Shown here in pieces: positions 1-8,080 of a stretch of DNA of 17,978 nt; within the stretch, counting starts at the first letter, position 1, and each line of letters starts with the position of its first letter. Both the position numbers and the translations under genes were made by a program. A model generated the notes under the pieces. It had not been told where the DNA came from. It saw only the letters and a list, made by a program, of their open reading frames with translations, and did not search any database. This DNA is from CALAMD01 sp035301025 (GTDB lineage: Bacteria > Bacillota > Bacilli > Bacillales > Amphibacillaceae), in the NCBI GenBank assembly GCA_035301025.1, contig DATGUV010000137.1:1-17978 (forward strand). The letters are read 5' to 3'.

Positions 1-851
1 GCGTAGAACATACTTAATCCAGTATTAAAAATCATTCCAAATAAAACAATCGACATACCAACTCCAAGTACGGGTGAAATCATATCTACTAACTTCAACA
101 TTGGTAATTCATAAGAAGCGACTACATCGATACGGGATAAAATAGCAAAGTAACTTAAAAAGATCAGTACCCCAAGTCCAAGACCACCTAAAAACCCACC
201 CATTCGAGCAACTTTCTCATCCTTCTCTGCCCCACCCATTACAAGGGACATGGCTGCACCAACTGCAATGTTAAAGGAAACATAGTTAATTCCCGATAAC
301 GCCCAGTGTGGTAAAGCTGAATCCGACTGTTGTGCAATGACGTTCAGCTCTGAAAATGGTAATTCAACAGTAAATAAAGCATATACGCTAACAAGTGCAA
401 TCGCTGCAATTAAAAAAGGCGTTACACTTCCAATAATGGCAATTACCTTATCTACATTTAACATTCCTACAACAATAATCAGTACAACTAATAATAAACT
501 TCCATATATATGTGGAATTCCAAACTGTTGATTCAAGTTGGATCCTGCCCCAGCAATCATAACAACCCCAACACCAAATAGTGTAAAGACAATGACTGCA
601 TCTACAATCATCCCGAGCCATTTCCCACTAATTTGATAGATTACTCGTTTGTGGGATTGTGCTTTCATTCGACTTCCCAAAGTTGTAAGGGTCATTCCTA
701 AATAAGCAAATAGAACCGTTGATAACGCCACAGCAAAAGCACCCATATACCCAAAACTTGTAAAGTATTGCAAAATTTCTTGACCTGATGCAAATCCTGC
801 TCCCACAATAATTCCAATGAAAGCACTTGCAATCGTAAACACACGCTTCAT
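1..851 (-). CDS. YkvI-like membrane transporter, partial (N-terminal 283 residues)
   Basis: This gene runs off the left edge, so only the N-terminal part is present and no stop codon is seen. The translation is strongly hydrophobic, with about eight membrane segments and few charged residues. Near the N terminus (residues 17-25) is GAGFASGQE, the glycine-rich unwound-helix signature typical of YkvI-type proteins, a poorly characterised branch of the APC/LeuT-fold transporters. It therefore probably carries a small solute across the cytoplasmic membrane; the substrate is unknown. I chose the ATG at 851, preceded by GGTGGG; an in-frame ATG at 866 would add five residues. A 112-bp repeat element lies 36-51 bp upstream and may contribute the promoter. 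Family assignment is from motif recognition only. Confidence 0.75.
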   Translation of the reverse strand, partial: MKRVFTIASAFIGIIVGAGFASGQEILQYFTSFGYMGAFAVALSTVLFAYLGMTLTTLGSRMKAQSHKRVIYQISGKWLGMIVDAVIVFTLFGVGVVMIAGAGSNLNQQFGIPHIYGSLLLVVLIIVVGMLNVDKVIAIIGSVTPFLIAAIALVSVYALFTVELPFSELNVIAQQSDSALPHWALSGINYVSFNIAVGAAMSLVMGGAEKDEKVARMGGFLGGLGLGVLIFLSYFAILSRIDVVASYELPMLKLVDMISPVLGVGMSIVLFGMIFNTGLSMFY

Positions 852-901
852 GTTTCCCACCGTCATTTCTTCATTAATATGTAGTTTTTCTTTCAACTTA
901 G

Positions 902-1013
902 TGAATTTCATAATACGTATTTCATGCCATTTCACTTCAACTTGTAGTTCCGTTGGAGCTTTCGGAACTACATGTTGTATTGATATAGCTAATTTTGGTC
1001 ATTATGAAATTCA
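902..1013 (-). repeat. 112-bp hairpin repeat element, copy 1
   Basis: The element starts with TGAATTTCATAAT (902-914) and ends with the exact reverse complement (1001-1013), so it has 13-bp perfect terminal inverted repeats. The centre is a hairpin: 938-952 pairs with 963-977 around a 10-base loop, with one mismatch. The reverse complement matches copy 3 (17800-17911) at 111 of 112 positions; the single difference is at base 942. The flanks are TTCAACTTAG on the left and TTCAACTAG on the right, a possible imperfect target duplication. It lies directly upstream of the YkvI-like gene. No coding capacity is seen. It could be a MITE, another small intergenic repeat, or a structured RNA/DNA element. 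Confidence 0.9.
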
Positions 1014-1273
1014 TTCAACTAGATTCCTATAATTTCTACTTATAAAATAAGTATGTTTGTCGAAAAGGAATGAATCCTCTAATAGGTTATCATTTTATAT
1101 GTGTACCTTGCAATGATTATTTAAATGTATTTTAAGTTGTATGCCGGCACTGATTGTAAAGACTTATACAGCAACTAAAATGAAACTTTATTCAGTAGGT
1201 GTTTTTGATCCCTTACACATTTTCCTTTTTCTCTAAATCATAGAAATGGGTATTGACTCACCGTTCATACATG

Positions 1274-1324
1274 ATAAAAACACCACCTTCGCGTGCGTTA
1301 AAAGCATCATCATGCGAAGGTGGT
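1274..1324 (-). terminator. Rho-independent terminator of the two-component operon
   Basis: ACCACCTTCGC (1282-1292) pairs perfectly with GCGAAGGTGGT (1314-1324), and three more base pairs continue inward with one G-T wobble. On the minus strand the stem is followed by GTTTTTAT. It lies 16 bp after the stop of the last gene in the 4811-1340 operon. Confidence 0.88.
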
Positions 1325-1339
1325 ATTTCCTTTTTACAA

Positions 1340-1546
1340 TTAATTATAGAAGCCAAACACATATAGAGCAGAAACAAGAATAGCTAAAAACACAACTGTA
1401 ATCAGCACAGTATATAAAACGACTTTTAAATCCTTCGTCTCCACATAAACGATGATAGAAACAATCACCGTTATTAAGCAACCGAAGAAAAAGGCAATCA
1501 TCGGGTTCGTAGGAACAATAAAGTCATGAACACTAAAGTTTTTCAC
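1340..1546 (-). CDS. Small two-helix membrane protein
   Basis: The 68-residue product has two predicted membrane helices, about residues 17-34 and 43-64, separated by a short charged loop (VETKDLK). I do not recognise the family. The start is GTG at 1546, supported by an excellent ribosome site (GGAGG, 7 bases upstream). It begins 24 bp after the stop of the lipoprotein gene and is followed by a strong terminator, so it is the last gene of the response regulator-kinase-lipoprotein operon. Its job may be linked to that signalling system, for example as a membrane accessory protein, but this rests on position alone. The hydrophobic pattern and the ribosome site make a real gene likely despite its size. 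Confidence 0.7.
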   Translation of the reverse strand: MKNFSVHDFIVPTNPMIAFFFGCLITVIVSIIVYVETKDLKVVLYTVLITVVFLAILVSALYVFGFYN

Positions 1547-1570
1547 GTTACCTCCTCCTAGATAATCTTT

Positions 1571-2662
1571 TTACGTATCATTCACCATTTCCATCCCATC
1601 AATTAAACGCAACACTTCATCTTGGGATACAGACGGATCATTCATCCATATTTGATAATGGATTCCGTCATGCTCCCACATATACACATCCTGTTCAAAT
1701 ATCGTTTGAAAATAAATATCATGAACCCTAGACTGTATTTCTTCAAAATCCTCTGCATCATAGAGAGCCCAATCTGATGGGGATTCATTTATTTCTAACG
1801 ATGCAAAAGGCAATCCATTATTAATATAATTGATGGTGTATGAATCTGGCATATCTTCCATCTCAAATAATAAAATAGATTCTATTTCTATCTCTTCATT
1901 TTCAGGGAAGTATGCCATTTCCTCCTTAGTAAGCTGTTGAAGTTCCTCAAAACTAATGGCTGTTTCAGGGTTTATTTCATCTAAATCAATGACTGTCATA
2001 TCCTCTGTTGATTCGATAGTAAATAAGGAATCTTCTAATTCTTTGTTCGGTTCAAAATGTGTATACACGATTTCACTCATTGTATCCCCAAACGTAAATC
2101 TACTCTTTAATATAATCGAATATTCTGCATCAAACCAGTGTTCTTGCTCCCCGTTAAGGGAAGTATTATCCCTTGGGGTTGCCTGAATATGATGGGTCTT
2201 TCGTCCAAGGAGTTTTTCTTCTCCAATGTACTCAATGTTATGTGTATCTTGGATACCTTCAATTAATATCATCATTTCTTCTTTTGGAGAATTAGTGAAT
2301 TCCTCAAACTCACTAAAATTCCCTTCTAATAGTTCATTTGATTCTGTATCATAAATTTGGATCTTCTTTATATTACTCGTAATAATAAGCCCAGATCCAT
2401 CATCATAAACGGTTTCCATTCGCCCCCTTCCATCTCTACTGAACCATTCTTTTGATGTAGAAGAGGTATAATCTTCGTCATTTTCTTTAATGATTGTTTC
2501 ACTTTCAGCATAATAAGAAACCTCTTCATCCGATTTCAAAGCATTCTCGATTACTTGATCTGGTCTAAATTCATTCCCTTTTGAAAAACATGCGGTACAA
2601 CATAAACCTATTACACTAATCATCACCCAAAAAGTAATCCCCTGTCTTCCCATTTCAATCAC
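1571..2662 (-). CDS. Putative LolA-like lipoprotein of a two-component operon
   Basis: This is an exported, probably lipid-anchored protein. The N terminus has a hydrophobic stretch (residues 9-24) ending in CCTAC; Cys25 is the probable lipidation site, although Cys at -3 is unusual. Residues about 30-220 show short alternating beta segments and a WFSRDGRGRME-like region, resembling the LolA/outer-membrane-lipoprotein-sorting fold found in many Bacillus envelope lipoproteins. The C-terminal part (about 240-360) is a separate acidic domain. The GTG start at 2662 overlaps the kinase stop by 4 bp (GTGA), indicating translational coupling; an ATG at 2653 is an alternative. Being encoded with a sensor kinase, it may modulate or sense envelope state. 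The fold assignment is tentative; the lipoprotein and operon calls are firmer. Confidence 0.68.
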   Translation of the reverse strand: MIEMGRQGITFWVMISVIGLCCTACFSKGNEFRPDQVIENALKSDEEVSYYAESETIIKENDEDYTSSTSKEWFSRDGRGRMETVYDDGSGLIITSNIKKIQIYDTESNELLEGNFSEFEEFTNSPKEEMMILIEGIQDTHNIEYIGEEKLLGRKTHHIQATPRDNTSLNGEQEHWFDAEYSIILKSRFTFGDTMSEIVYTHFEPNKELEDSLFTIESTEDMTVIDLDEINPETAISFEELQQLTKEEMAYFPENEEIEIESILLFEMEDMPDSYTINYINNGLPFASLEINESPSDWALYDAEDFEEIQSRVHDIYFQTIFEQDVYMWEHDGIHYQIWMNDPSVSQDEVLRLIDGMEMVNDT

Positions 2663-4113
2663 CCTTTATCCCTTGGTAGGCGACAGACCATACAAACTCC
2701 ATATCCCTTATCTGAGTAAAGATGAACAGCTCCACCATGCTTTTCAATAATTTTCTTTGTAATACTTAAGCCTAAACCGGTTCCGTGGTCTGACTGTTTT
2801 GTTCGAGCCTCATCCACTTGAAATAATGGATGAAACACATGCGGTATGTCCTCTTGTGGAATAGCTTCCCCTTCATTTTGGACAAAAATATACACATTGT
2901 TATTAAAATCAAATGGATGTTTCTTTGCAGATGGGAATAACCATGATGGTTGATCCTCTGTACTCGAATAGGCACCAATCCAGATATTTTGGTGTTCTTT
3001 CGTATGATGAATAGCATTAGACACTAAATTGTCTACTACACGAATCATTTGATTTGGATGAAGTTCATACGTTCCACTTACATATACTTCAGAATGAAGT
3101 TGTATTCTATGTTTTTTACATAGACGTTCATAATCAGACATAAGCATTTCAAAAAATTCTTCTCCTTCAACAGTAACAACATCAAATTCATAGGAAGGGG
3201 ACTGAAGCAATGTATACGTGAGTAAATCATCCAACATGTCCTTCATGAAGTTCGACTTCTCAGTAATGATACGATGATATGCTTGTTGTTCTTGTTTCGT
3301 TAGTCCGTCTTCATGTTCCAATGCTTCTGCATAGGCTCTAATCGAGGTTAAAGGTGTTTTTAAGTCATGGGATAATGTTGCAATCATATATTCTTTCTCC
3401 CGTTGTTGTTCTTCAATTGCTTCATTTGCTTCAACAATTTGATTACGCATTGTATAAAATTGTTGTTTTAATTCTCCTATTTCATCTTTTTTCATTTCTG
3501 TTTCTTTGAGTACGTCACCTTTCGCAAAAGCTGACATTTCCCCCATAAGTCCAGTTAATCGGTCATTTAACTTTCGGTTAACTAAATAAATAATGGTTAC
3601 ATAAATGAGGATAAATACGATAACAAATATCCCCGCTATTAAATATGTGCGATGCACAACGCCCTCTGTCCACTCTTCTCGTGCAACTGAAATGTGGAAA
3701 AAACCAACAACTTTGTTGTTTTCAAAGACAGGTTCTTTGTACGTAAACGATCTATATCCTTGATTATATGTATACAAATCTTCATATAATATTTTTTTAT
3801 GAATACTGTTCGTCACTTGATTCGTGGAAGCGTCAGACGAATATAAAATAAAACCATTTTCATTATATAACGTAATTGCACGGTGATTATCTACTAATTG
3901 CTCAATGGGACGATAGTCTGCAAATCCTTTATAATATTTAGGATCACTCAATTGTTCCTTCATATCCTGCATCGCATTGGTTGATTGAATGTATTCAGCA
4001 AAATGTTGGTCTTCATTATAGGAGTGAATCCAAGCAAACAACAAATATACACAAATCAATGGCAAAAACATGACGAAAAAATAAGACAGCAAAAGCCAGG
4101 TTTTTAGTTTCAC
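2659..4113 (-). CDS. Membrane sensor histidine kinase
   Basis: The 484-residue protein is a classic type-I sensor kinase that phosphorylates the co-encoded response regulator. Membrane helices lie at about residues 5-27 and 155-178 and enclose an extracellular sensor domain of about 125 residues (PAS/Cache-like by layout). Then come a HAMP linker (about 180-230), the dimerisation domain with SHDLKTPLTS (phospho-acceptor His249), an N box DNLVSNAIHH (361-370), and the ATP-lid glycine box GTGLGLS (444-450). The usual Asp-x-Gly of the G1 box appears as NEG (413-415), a variant seen in some kinases of this group. The GTG start at 4113 overlaps the response-regulator stop by 4 bp. The ligand is unknown and I do not assign a symbol. 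Confidence 0.93.
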   Translation of the reverse strand: MKLKTWLLLSYFFVMFLPLICVYLLFAWIHSYNEDQHFAEYIQSTNAMQDMKEQLSDPKYYKGFADYRPIEQLVDNHRAITLYNENGFILYSSDASTNQVTNSIHKKILYEDLYTYNQGYRSFTYKEPVFENNKVVGFFHISVAREEWTEGVVHRTYLIAGIFVIVFILIYVTIIYLVNRKLNDRLTGLMGEMSAFAKGDVLKETEMKKDEIGELKQQFYTMRNQIVEANEAIEEQQREKEYMIATLSHDLKTPLTSIRAYAEALEHEDGLTKQEQQAYHRIITEKSNFMKDMLDDLLTYTLLQSPSYEFDVVTVEGEEFFEMLMSDYERLCKKHRIQLHSEVYVSGTYELHPNQMIRVVDNLVSNAIHHTKEHQNIWIGAYSSTEDQPSWLFPSAKKHPFDFNNNVYIFVQNEGEAIPQEDIPHVFHPLFQVDEARTKQSDHGTGLGLSITKKIIEKHGGAVHLYSDKGYGVCMVCRLPRDKG

Positions 4114-4811
4114 TGATACTCACCAATGAATCGATACCCTTTCCCCCAAACCGTTTGTATAAATGTTGGTTGTTTTGGGGATTCTAACAATTTTTCTCGT
4201 AGGGAACGAATGTGAACAGTAACGGTGTGTAAACCTTCTGCTTCAATCTGATTCCAAACATGCTCATATAGCTCTTCTTTGGAAAATGTGCGTTGAGGGT
4301 GTTCAACCAATAACCGTAATACTTCAAATTCTTTATTTGTTAAATACACTTCTTCATCATGTAAAAATACTTGTTCATAATCCCAATGAATCTTCAGGCC
4401 ATGTTCATACATAGCAAGGGCTCTATTTTCTTCGATTCCTTTATATCGTTTCCATCTTCTTAGTTGTGCATCAACACGTGCTTTTAATTCCTTTACACTA
4501 AAAGGTTTTTCCACATAATCATCTGCCCCAAGATCAAGTCCAGATATTTTATCGTTTTCCTCTGTACGGGCACTAATGATAATCATTGGTAGGTCACTTT
4601 TCAGACGTATGTTTTTACATAGGGTAAATCCATCCATTTCTGGAAGCATTAAATCAATTAACACTAAATCATAGGACCCTTGTTGAAAATCTTCCCACCC
4701 CTCTAAACCTGTTGTAGCCCATGTAACTGCATGGTTTTGTCTTAATAATGTATCCCGGATTACTCGTGCGATTTCAGGGTCATCTTCTACTAGTAAAATG
4801 TTTGCTTGCAT
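4110..4811 (-). CDS. OmpR-family response regulator
   Basis: This is a DNA-binding transcription regulator of 233 residues. The receiver domain (about 1-115) shows the acidic cluster EDD at 9-11, the phospho-acceptor Asp53 in LVLIDLMLPEMDG, Ser80 and Lys102 in EKPF. The C-terminal winged-helix domain (about 130-230) has the typical YLTNKEFEVLRLL start, a recognition helix in HTVTVHIRSLREKL and the wing VWGKGYRF. I place the start at ATG 4811, because GAGGGAGGG lies 7 bases upstream; a longer frame to 4829 would include that ribosome site as coding. It is the first gene of the operon and is coupled to the kinase by a GTGA overlap. It probably controls its own operon and envelope genes. Confidence 0.93.
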   Translation of the reverse strand: MQANILLVEDDPEIARVIRDTLLRQNHAVTWATTGLEGWEDFQQGSYDLVLIDLMLPEMDGFTLCKNIRLKSDLPMIIISARTEENDKISGLDLGADDYVEKPFSVKELKARVDAQLRRWKRYKGIEENRALAMYEHGLKIHWDYEQVFLHDEEVYLTNKEFEVLRLLVEHPQRTFSKEELYEHVWNQIEAEGLHTVTVHIRSLREKLLESPKQPTFIQTVWGKGYRFIGEYQ

Positions 4812-5046
4812 GCAAAATCCCTCCCTCATATATAAAATGTATCATTAAAATTTCATATGTTCGATAACTTTATATATAGTTTAGCATTTTGATACGTACG
4901 ATGCAGATACGTTTGTATGATTTCTCTAATCCCTTTAACGAATTGAATGGTATCATTCATGTATACTAGAAAATCTATCCAAACCTATTATTGAAAAGCA
5001 TGAAATTATGTTATGATTTATTCATTCGAATGGTAGGTGATGCGCT

Positions 5047-5511
5047 ATGAGTATTTGGTTTGGAATCAACGTGTTCATTCTCGTATTTGTTTTGTGGAAG
5101 GTGCTAGCAGGGACTCTTTCAATACACATTTTATTTGGTGCAAGTGCATTTTTTGTTCTTTTATATAATTTTACAAGACACGCTTTTTTCGCAACGATTC
5201 GATCGAATATAAAACGATCGATTAAAATAAAATTTGCGCACATATCTAAACGAGTGTTGCCTTATCACAAATGGACAGGATCCCTTGCTTTTTTTCTTAT
5301 GGTCATCCACGCTTCCATTATTATTCATAAGTTTGGATTTCATCAAAGCAGTTTCAAAATGATGACTGGAATTTTCGCTGCATTGATTTTTTTTGCAGTC
5401 GTATTATTCGGTTGGCTTCGCTGGTATCGTACGACGGTCTTTCGGCGTTATGCCCATTGGATTCTTGCATTTTTCTTACTATTTGCTGCACTTATTCATA
5501 TTGCTATATAA
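5047..5511 (+). CDS. Ferric-reductase-like haem membrane protein
   Basis: The 154-residue protein has about five membrane helices (roughly 3-21, 23-42, 76-95, 105-125, 134-153). Two histidine pairs with identical spacing, His74/His88 and His137/His151 (H-x13-H each), lie in two helices. Paired H-x13-H helices are the hallmark of ferric reductase/NOX/MsrQ-type proteins, where they bind one or two b haems between helices. There is no FAD- or NAD-binding domain here, so it would be a stand-alone membrane electron carrier needing a partner. The ATG start has a weak ribosome site (AGGTGAT). It is divergent from the two-component operon and followed by a bidirectional terminator. Haem binding is inferred from the pattern. 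Confidence 0.62.
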   Translation: MSIWFGINVFILVFVLWKVLAGTLSIHILFGASAFFVLLYNFTRHAFFATIRSNIKRSIKIKFAHISKRVLPYHKWTGSLAFFLMVIHASIIIHKFGFHQSSFKMMTGIFAALIFFAVVLFGWLRWYRTTVFRRYAHWILAFFLLFAALIHIAI

Positions 5512-5538
5512 AAAGACAATCTAGAAATCCCTAGATTG
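5511..5538. terminator. Bidirectional intrinsic terminator
   Basis: CAATCTAG (5517-5524) and CTAGATTG (5531-5538) form a perfect 8-bp stem around a 6-base loop. On the minus strand it is followed by CTTTTTATA, so it can end the YhgE-like transcript. On the plus strand it lies just after the stop of the 5047-5511 gene but has only a weak T-run. Confidence 0.7.
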
Positions 5539-5555
5539 CCTGTTTACGTTCATAA

Positions 5556-5617
5556 AGTGAAACTTCATTCTGTAAAATGGAAGTATGCGTATGGACTCTC
5601 CGTTCATACGCGATAAA
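5556..5617. repeat. Short dispersed intergenic motif, copy B (with copy A near 1179-1278)
   Basis: Two blocks are shared with the region before the terminator of the two-component operon. Block 1 here (about 5555-5574) agrees with 1178-1197 at 17 of 20 bases. Block 2 (5594-5617, containing CCGTTCATAC) agrees with 1255-1278 at 21 of 24 bases. The blocks are 19 bp apart here and 57 bp apart in copy A. Block 2 forms a hairpin here, GCGTATG pairing with CATACGC. Both copies sit just downstream of a minus-strand stop codon. Confidence 0.55.
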
Positions 5618-5627
5618 CTTCTGTGAA

Positions 5628-7802
5628 TCAATGGAAAATACCGGCATTTTTTGACTTTTCCAATACTTTTTCGAAGTTTTTATTAATCGGCTCTTTTAAA
5701 AATGTCCCAAACAACACAATTAACATGACAAATATCGATAAAACAAGTACATCAATCAATGCGTTGCTCCAAACAATTCCTCCAACAGCTTCCCGCATTA
5801 ATTCAACAGCATATGTGAAAGGTAAAAAAGGACTAATCGTTTGAAAGAACTTTGGCAATAAAGCTACAGGATATGTTCCACCAGATCCTGCAATTTGAAG
5901 CACAAGCATAACGATTGCTAAAGCCTTCCCTACATCACCGAACACAGAGACAAATGTGTAAATAATTAGGATGAATACTAAACTACAGAACAGTCCAAAT
6001 ACTACAAACCATACCGGATGGGCAATATCTACTTGAATGATAAATAAATCCCCTAATGTAACAATGGAAGCTTGTAGTGCACCAAGTAACGTAAATAAAA
6101 ACAACTTCCCGAAATATACTTCTCTAGGTCGAAATGAAGCATCAACAGAATACTCCGTTGCTAGTAATGAGATTAGGAGTAATCCCCCTACCCATAAGGA
6201 TAAAACCGTATAAAAAGGCGTCATTCCAGTCCCATAATTTTGAATTGGGAATAAAGAATGCTCGGTTAATGTAACAGGTTCAGCAAAAAAACCACGCTCT
6301 GCCTCTGGATCATTTTGAAGCAATTCAATAACCTCTTGTAAATCTACATCTTCCTGTGCTGAACGCACTCGGTCTGCAAGTTCCGTTACTTTATCATTGA
6401 TATACGGATATTCTCCAAGAACTTCATTCAATAACTCTTTTCCATCAGTCAAGCTCCCGTCCGTTCGATTGAGTAATTCTTTCACGGAAGGTAAGGTGTT
6501 TTGAATCTCCGTAACCATAGAACGTGCATCAGCAATGGTTGCTTTTGCTTGGGCAAACTGCTCCAATACAAAAGGTTCAATTCTTTGGTTATAAATTTCT
6601 GAGAATGTTTGCAATGCTTGTTCCACATCTGTTACCACATTTTTCACGTGAGCAAGTACGTCCTCAACTTCTGCTTTCTTTTCTTCTAAAAATGCTGCAA
6701 TGTTATCTACTTCACTTTTACCTTCTTCTAATGTTGTAGTAAGTTCTTCTAAATCTACTAAGGCAGCTTTAAGAGTTTCCAATGCCTCCTCGTTTGGATC
6801 CTCTTCATTCTCCATTTGCTCTACAACTGCCTCTAAAATATCCTGTATCGTTTGGAGAGATTCAAGAGAAGCATTGATTTGTTCTTCAATTCGTTCTTGT
6901 ATGGCTTCACCTTCAGAAAAGTCTATTCCCGCTTCTTCCACTTCTTCTATAAAACCATGGATAGAAGATACGGTGTCTTGGGCAAGGTCTAATTCTTCTT
7001 TAATACGTGGACCTAATTGCTCCAGTTCTTTTTCAGCTTCTTCTAAAAAAGCATTTGTTTCATCAATCGTATCTAATCCGCTTTGGACAGCTGTTTCTAC
7101 CTCTGGCATTTTGTTCTGGGCTTTTCTTACAATAGTTTGAGCCTCTTCTGCATCTGAGAGGGTTGATATGAGTGTTTCGTGAATTTCTGGAAGTTTCTCT
7201 TCAATCGTAAATAAATAATCTTCAAATTGTTCAATGTTTGGCATTTCCTCTTCAATTTCTAATCCTATATCATTAAACACTTCAAAAATAATTCCATTTA
7301 CTGTAGAAACAAACTCACTACTAATATCTTCTACGATGACACTTGCACCTTTTTCAGTGATTTTTGGTGCAATCGCATTTATTTTTTCATTTACATAATA
7401 CTCTACATTCGCTTTTTGGGGATTGGATTGGATAACTGTTCCTAAATTTTTGGAAAAGTTCTCTGGAATTAATATAACCGCAAATAAATCTCCTTTTTCT
7501 AGTTGATCCATTGCGTCTCTTTTATCCATAAACTTCCACTTCATTGAATCATTTTCTTTCAATGTTTCAACTAAATCATTTCCTACATCAATCCGTTGAT
7601 CGCGAACCGTTTCTCCTGTATCTTCGTTAACGACTCCAACAGGTATTTGATCTGTTTGTCCATAAGGATCCCATGAAGCTTTAATATTTAGCCATGCATA
7701 TAAAGATGGCAAAAAAACAAGACCACCGAGAATGACTAGGACAACCCAGTTCTTACCAATATTTTTCATGTCTTGAGTGAAAATATGCCAACTATTTTTC
7801 AT
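5628..7802 (-). CDS. yhgE: YhgE/Pip-family ABC-2 type membrane protein
   Basis: The 724-residue protein has the family layout. A first membrane helix (about 19-39) is followed by an extracellular segment with the characteristic PVGVVNEDTG motif. A very long glutamate-rich coiled-coil region (about 180-480) comes next, and five or more C-terminal membrane helices (about 530-700) form the ABC-2-type core, ending in an EPINKNFE-like tail. Relatives include the lactococcal phage infection protein Pip, YhgE of Bacillus and ESX/type-VII-associated EsaA-like proteins; the transported molecule is not established. I chose ATG 7802 because AGGTGA lies 5 bases upstream; a GTG at 7811 would overlap that site. 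It appears to be a single-gene unit. The palindrome TGCATGT-GG-ACATGCA (7833-7848) just upstream may be an operator. Confidence 0.88.
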   Translation of the reverse strand: MKNSWHIFTQDMKNIGKNWVVLVILGGLVFLPSLYAWLNIKASWDPYGQTDQIPVGVVNEDTGETVRDQRIDVGNDLVETLKENDSMKWKFMDKRDAMDQLEKGDLFAVILIPENFSKNLGTVIQSNPQKANVEYYVNEKINAIAPKITEKGASVIVEDISSEFVSTVNGIIFEVFNDIGLEIEEEMPNIEQFEDYLFTIEEKLPEIHETLISTLSDAEEAQTIVRKAQNKMPEVETAVQSGLDTIDETNAFLEEAEKELEQLGPRIKEELDLAQDTVSSIHGFIEEVEEAGIDFSEGEAIQERIEEQINASLESLQTIQDILEAVVEQMENEEDPNEEALETLKAALVDLEELTTTLEEGKSEVDNIAAFLEEKKAEVEDVLAHVKNVVTDVEQALQTFSEIYNQRIEPFVLEQFAQAKATIADARSMVTEIQNTLPSVKELLNRTDGSLTDGKELLNEVLGEYPYINDKVTELADRVRSAQEDVDLQEVIELLQNDPEAERGFFAEPVTLTEHSLFPIQNYGTGMTPFYTVLSLWVGGLLLISLLATEYSVDASFRPREVYFGKLFLFTLLGALQASIVTLGDLFIIQVDIAHPVWFVVFGLFCSLVFILIIYTFVSVFGDVGKALAIVMLVLQIAGSGGTYPVALLPKFFQTISPFLPFTYAVELMREAVGGIVWSNALIDVLVLSIFVMLIVLFGTFLKEPINKNFEKVLEKSKNAGIFH

Positions 7803-7832
7803 TCTGTTCACCTATTCTGTATCCATACTAGT

Positions 7833-7848
7833 TGCATGTGGACATGCA
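7833..7848. promoter_or_regulatory. Palindrome upstream of the YhgE-like gene (candidate operator)
   Basis: TGCATGT and ACATGCA are perfect inverted 7-mers separated by GG. They lie 31-46 bp before the start codon at 7802, where a repressor could block transcription. No regulator gene is adjacent and no good -35 box is visible, so the role is only suggested. Confidence 0.4.
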
Positions 7849-8029
7849 TTTGTATTGTTCCCTGTAAGGAGAAATCTACTTCGTTTTTAAAAAATGCTAT
7901 GTAAACCATTCAGAAGGAGTACGGTATCATGAAATCATACAACTTACTCTTTTACATGTATCTTGTTTTAATCGATGATAAAATAGCACTTTTAACAATA
8001 AAAATGTATACTACATGCTCTTGTATGAT

Positions 8030-8067
8030 AAAAAGTCTTTCACCACATGCAAAACTGGCGAAAGACT
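8030..8067 (-). terminator. Intrinsic terminator of the 8081-8500 gene
   Basis: AGTCTTTCACC (8034-8044) pairs with GGCGAAAGACT (8057-8067), 11 bp with one wobble. On the minus strand the stem is followed by TTTTTATC. It lies 13 bp past the stop codon at 8081. Confidence 0.85.
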
Positions 8068-8080
8068 ATTGAAATCATAG

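Larger units (their letters stand above)
852..1339. other. Intergenic region with a repeat element and a terminator
   Basis: No convincing gene lies in these roughly 490 bases. They hold the 112-bp hairpin element at 902-1013, a short palindrome (ACTTAT-AAA-ATAAGT) just after it, a piece of a second dispersed motif (about 1179-1278), and the terminator of the two-component operon at 1274-1324. A 71-codon plus-strand reading frame that crosses the start of the transporter and the repeat has no plausible ribosome site. Confidence 0.7.

Noticed and set aside
902..1013. Hairpin element as a simple transcription terminator
   Set aside because: The stem is not followed by a T-run on either strand, and the perfect terminal repeats are unnecessary for termination.
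817..1032. 71-codon plus-strand frame over the repeat
   Set aside because: It overlaps the transporter start and the hairpin element and lacks a ribosome site; copy 3 has no comparable gene context.
4812..4829. Longer start of the response regulator at 4829
   Set aside because: The six extra codons contain the GAGGGAGGG ribosome site; receiver domains normally begin a few residues before the first strand, as with ATG 4811.
4899..4921. Direct repeats GATACGT spaced 15 bp upstream of the two-component operon as operator
   Set aside because: The repeats are short, in AT-rich DNA, and no promoter could be placed relative to them.
6700..7140. 146-codon plus-strand frame inside the YhgE-like gene
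   Set aside because: Its serine-rich translation is the mirror image of the glutamate-rich coiled coil on the other strand.
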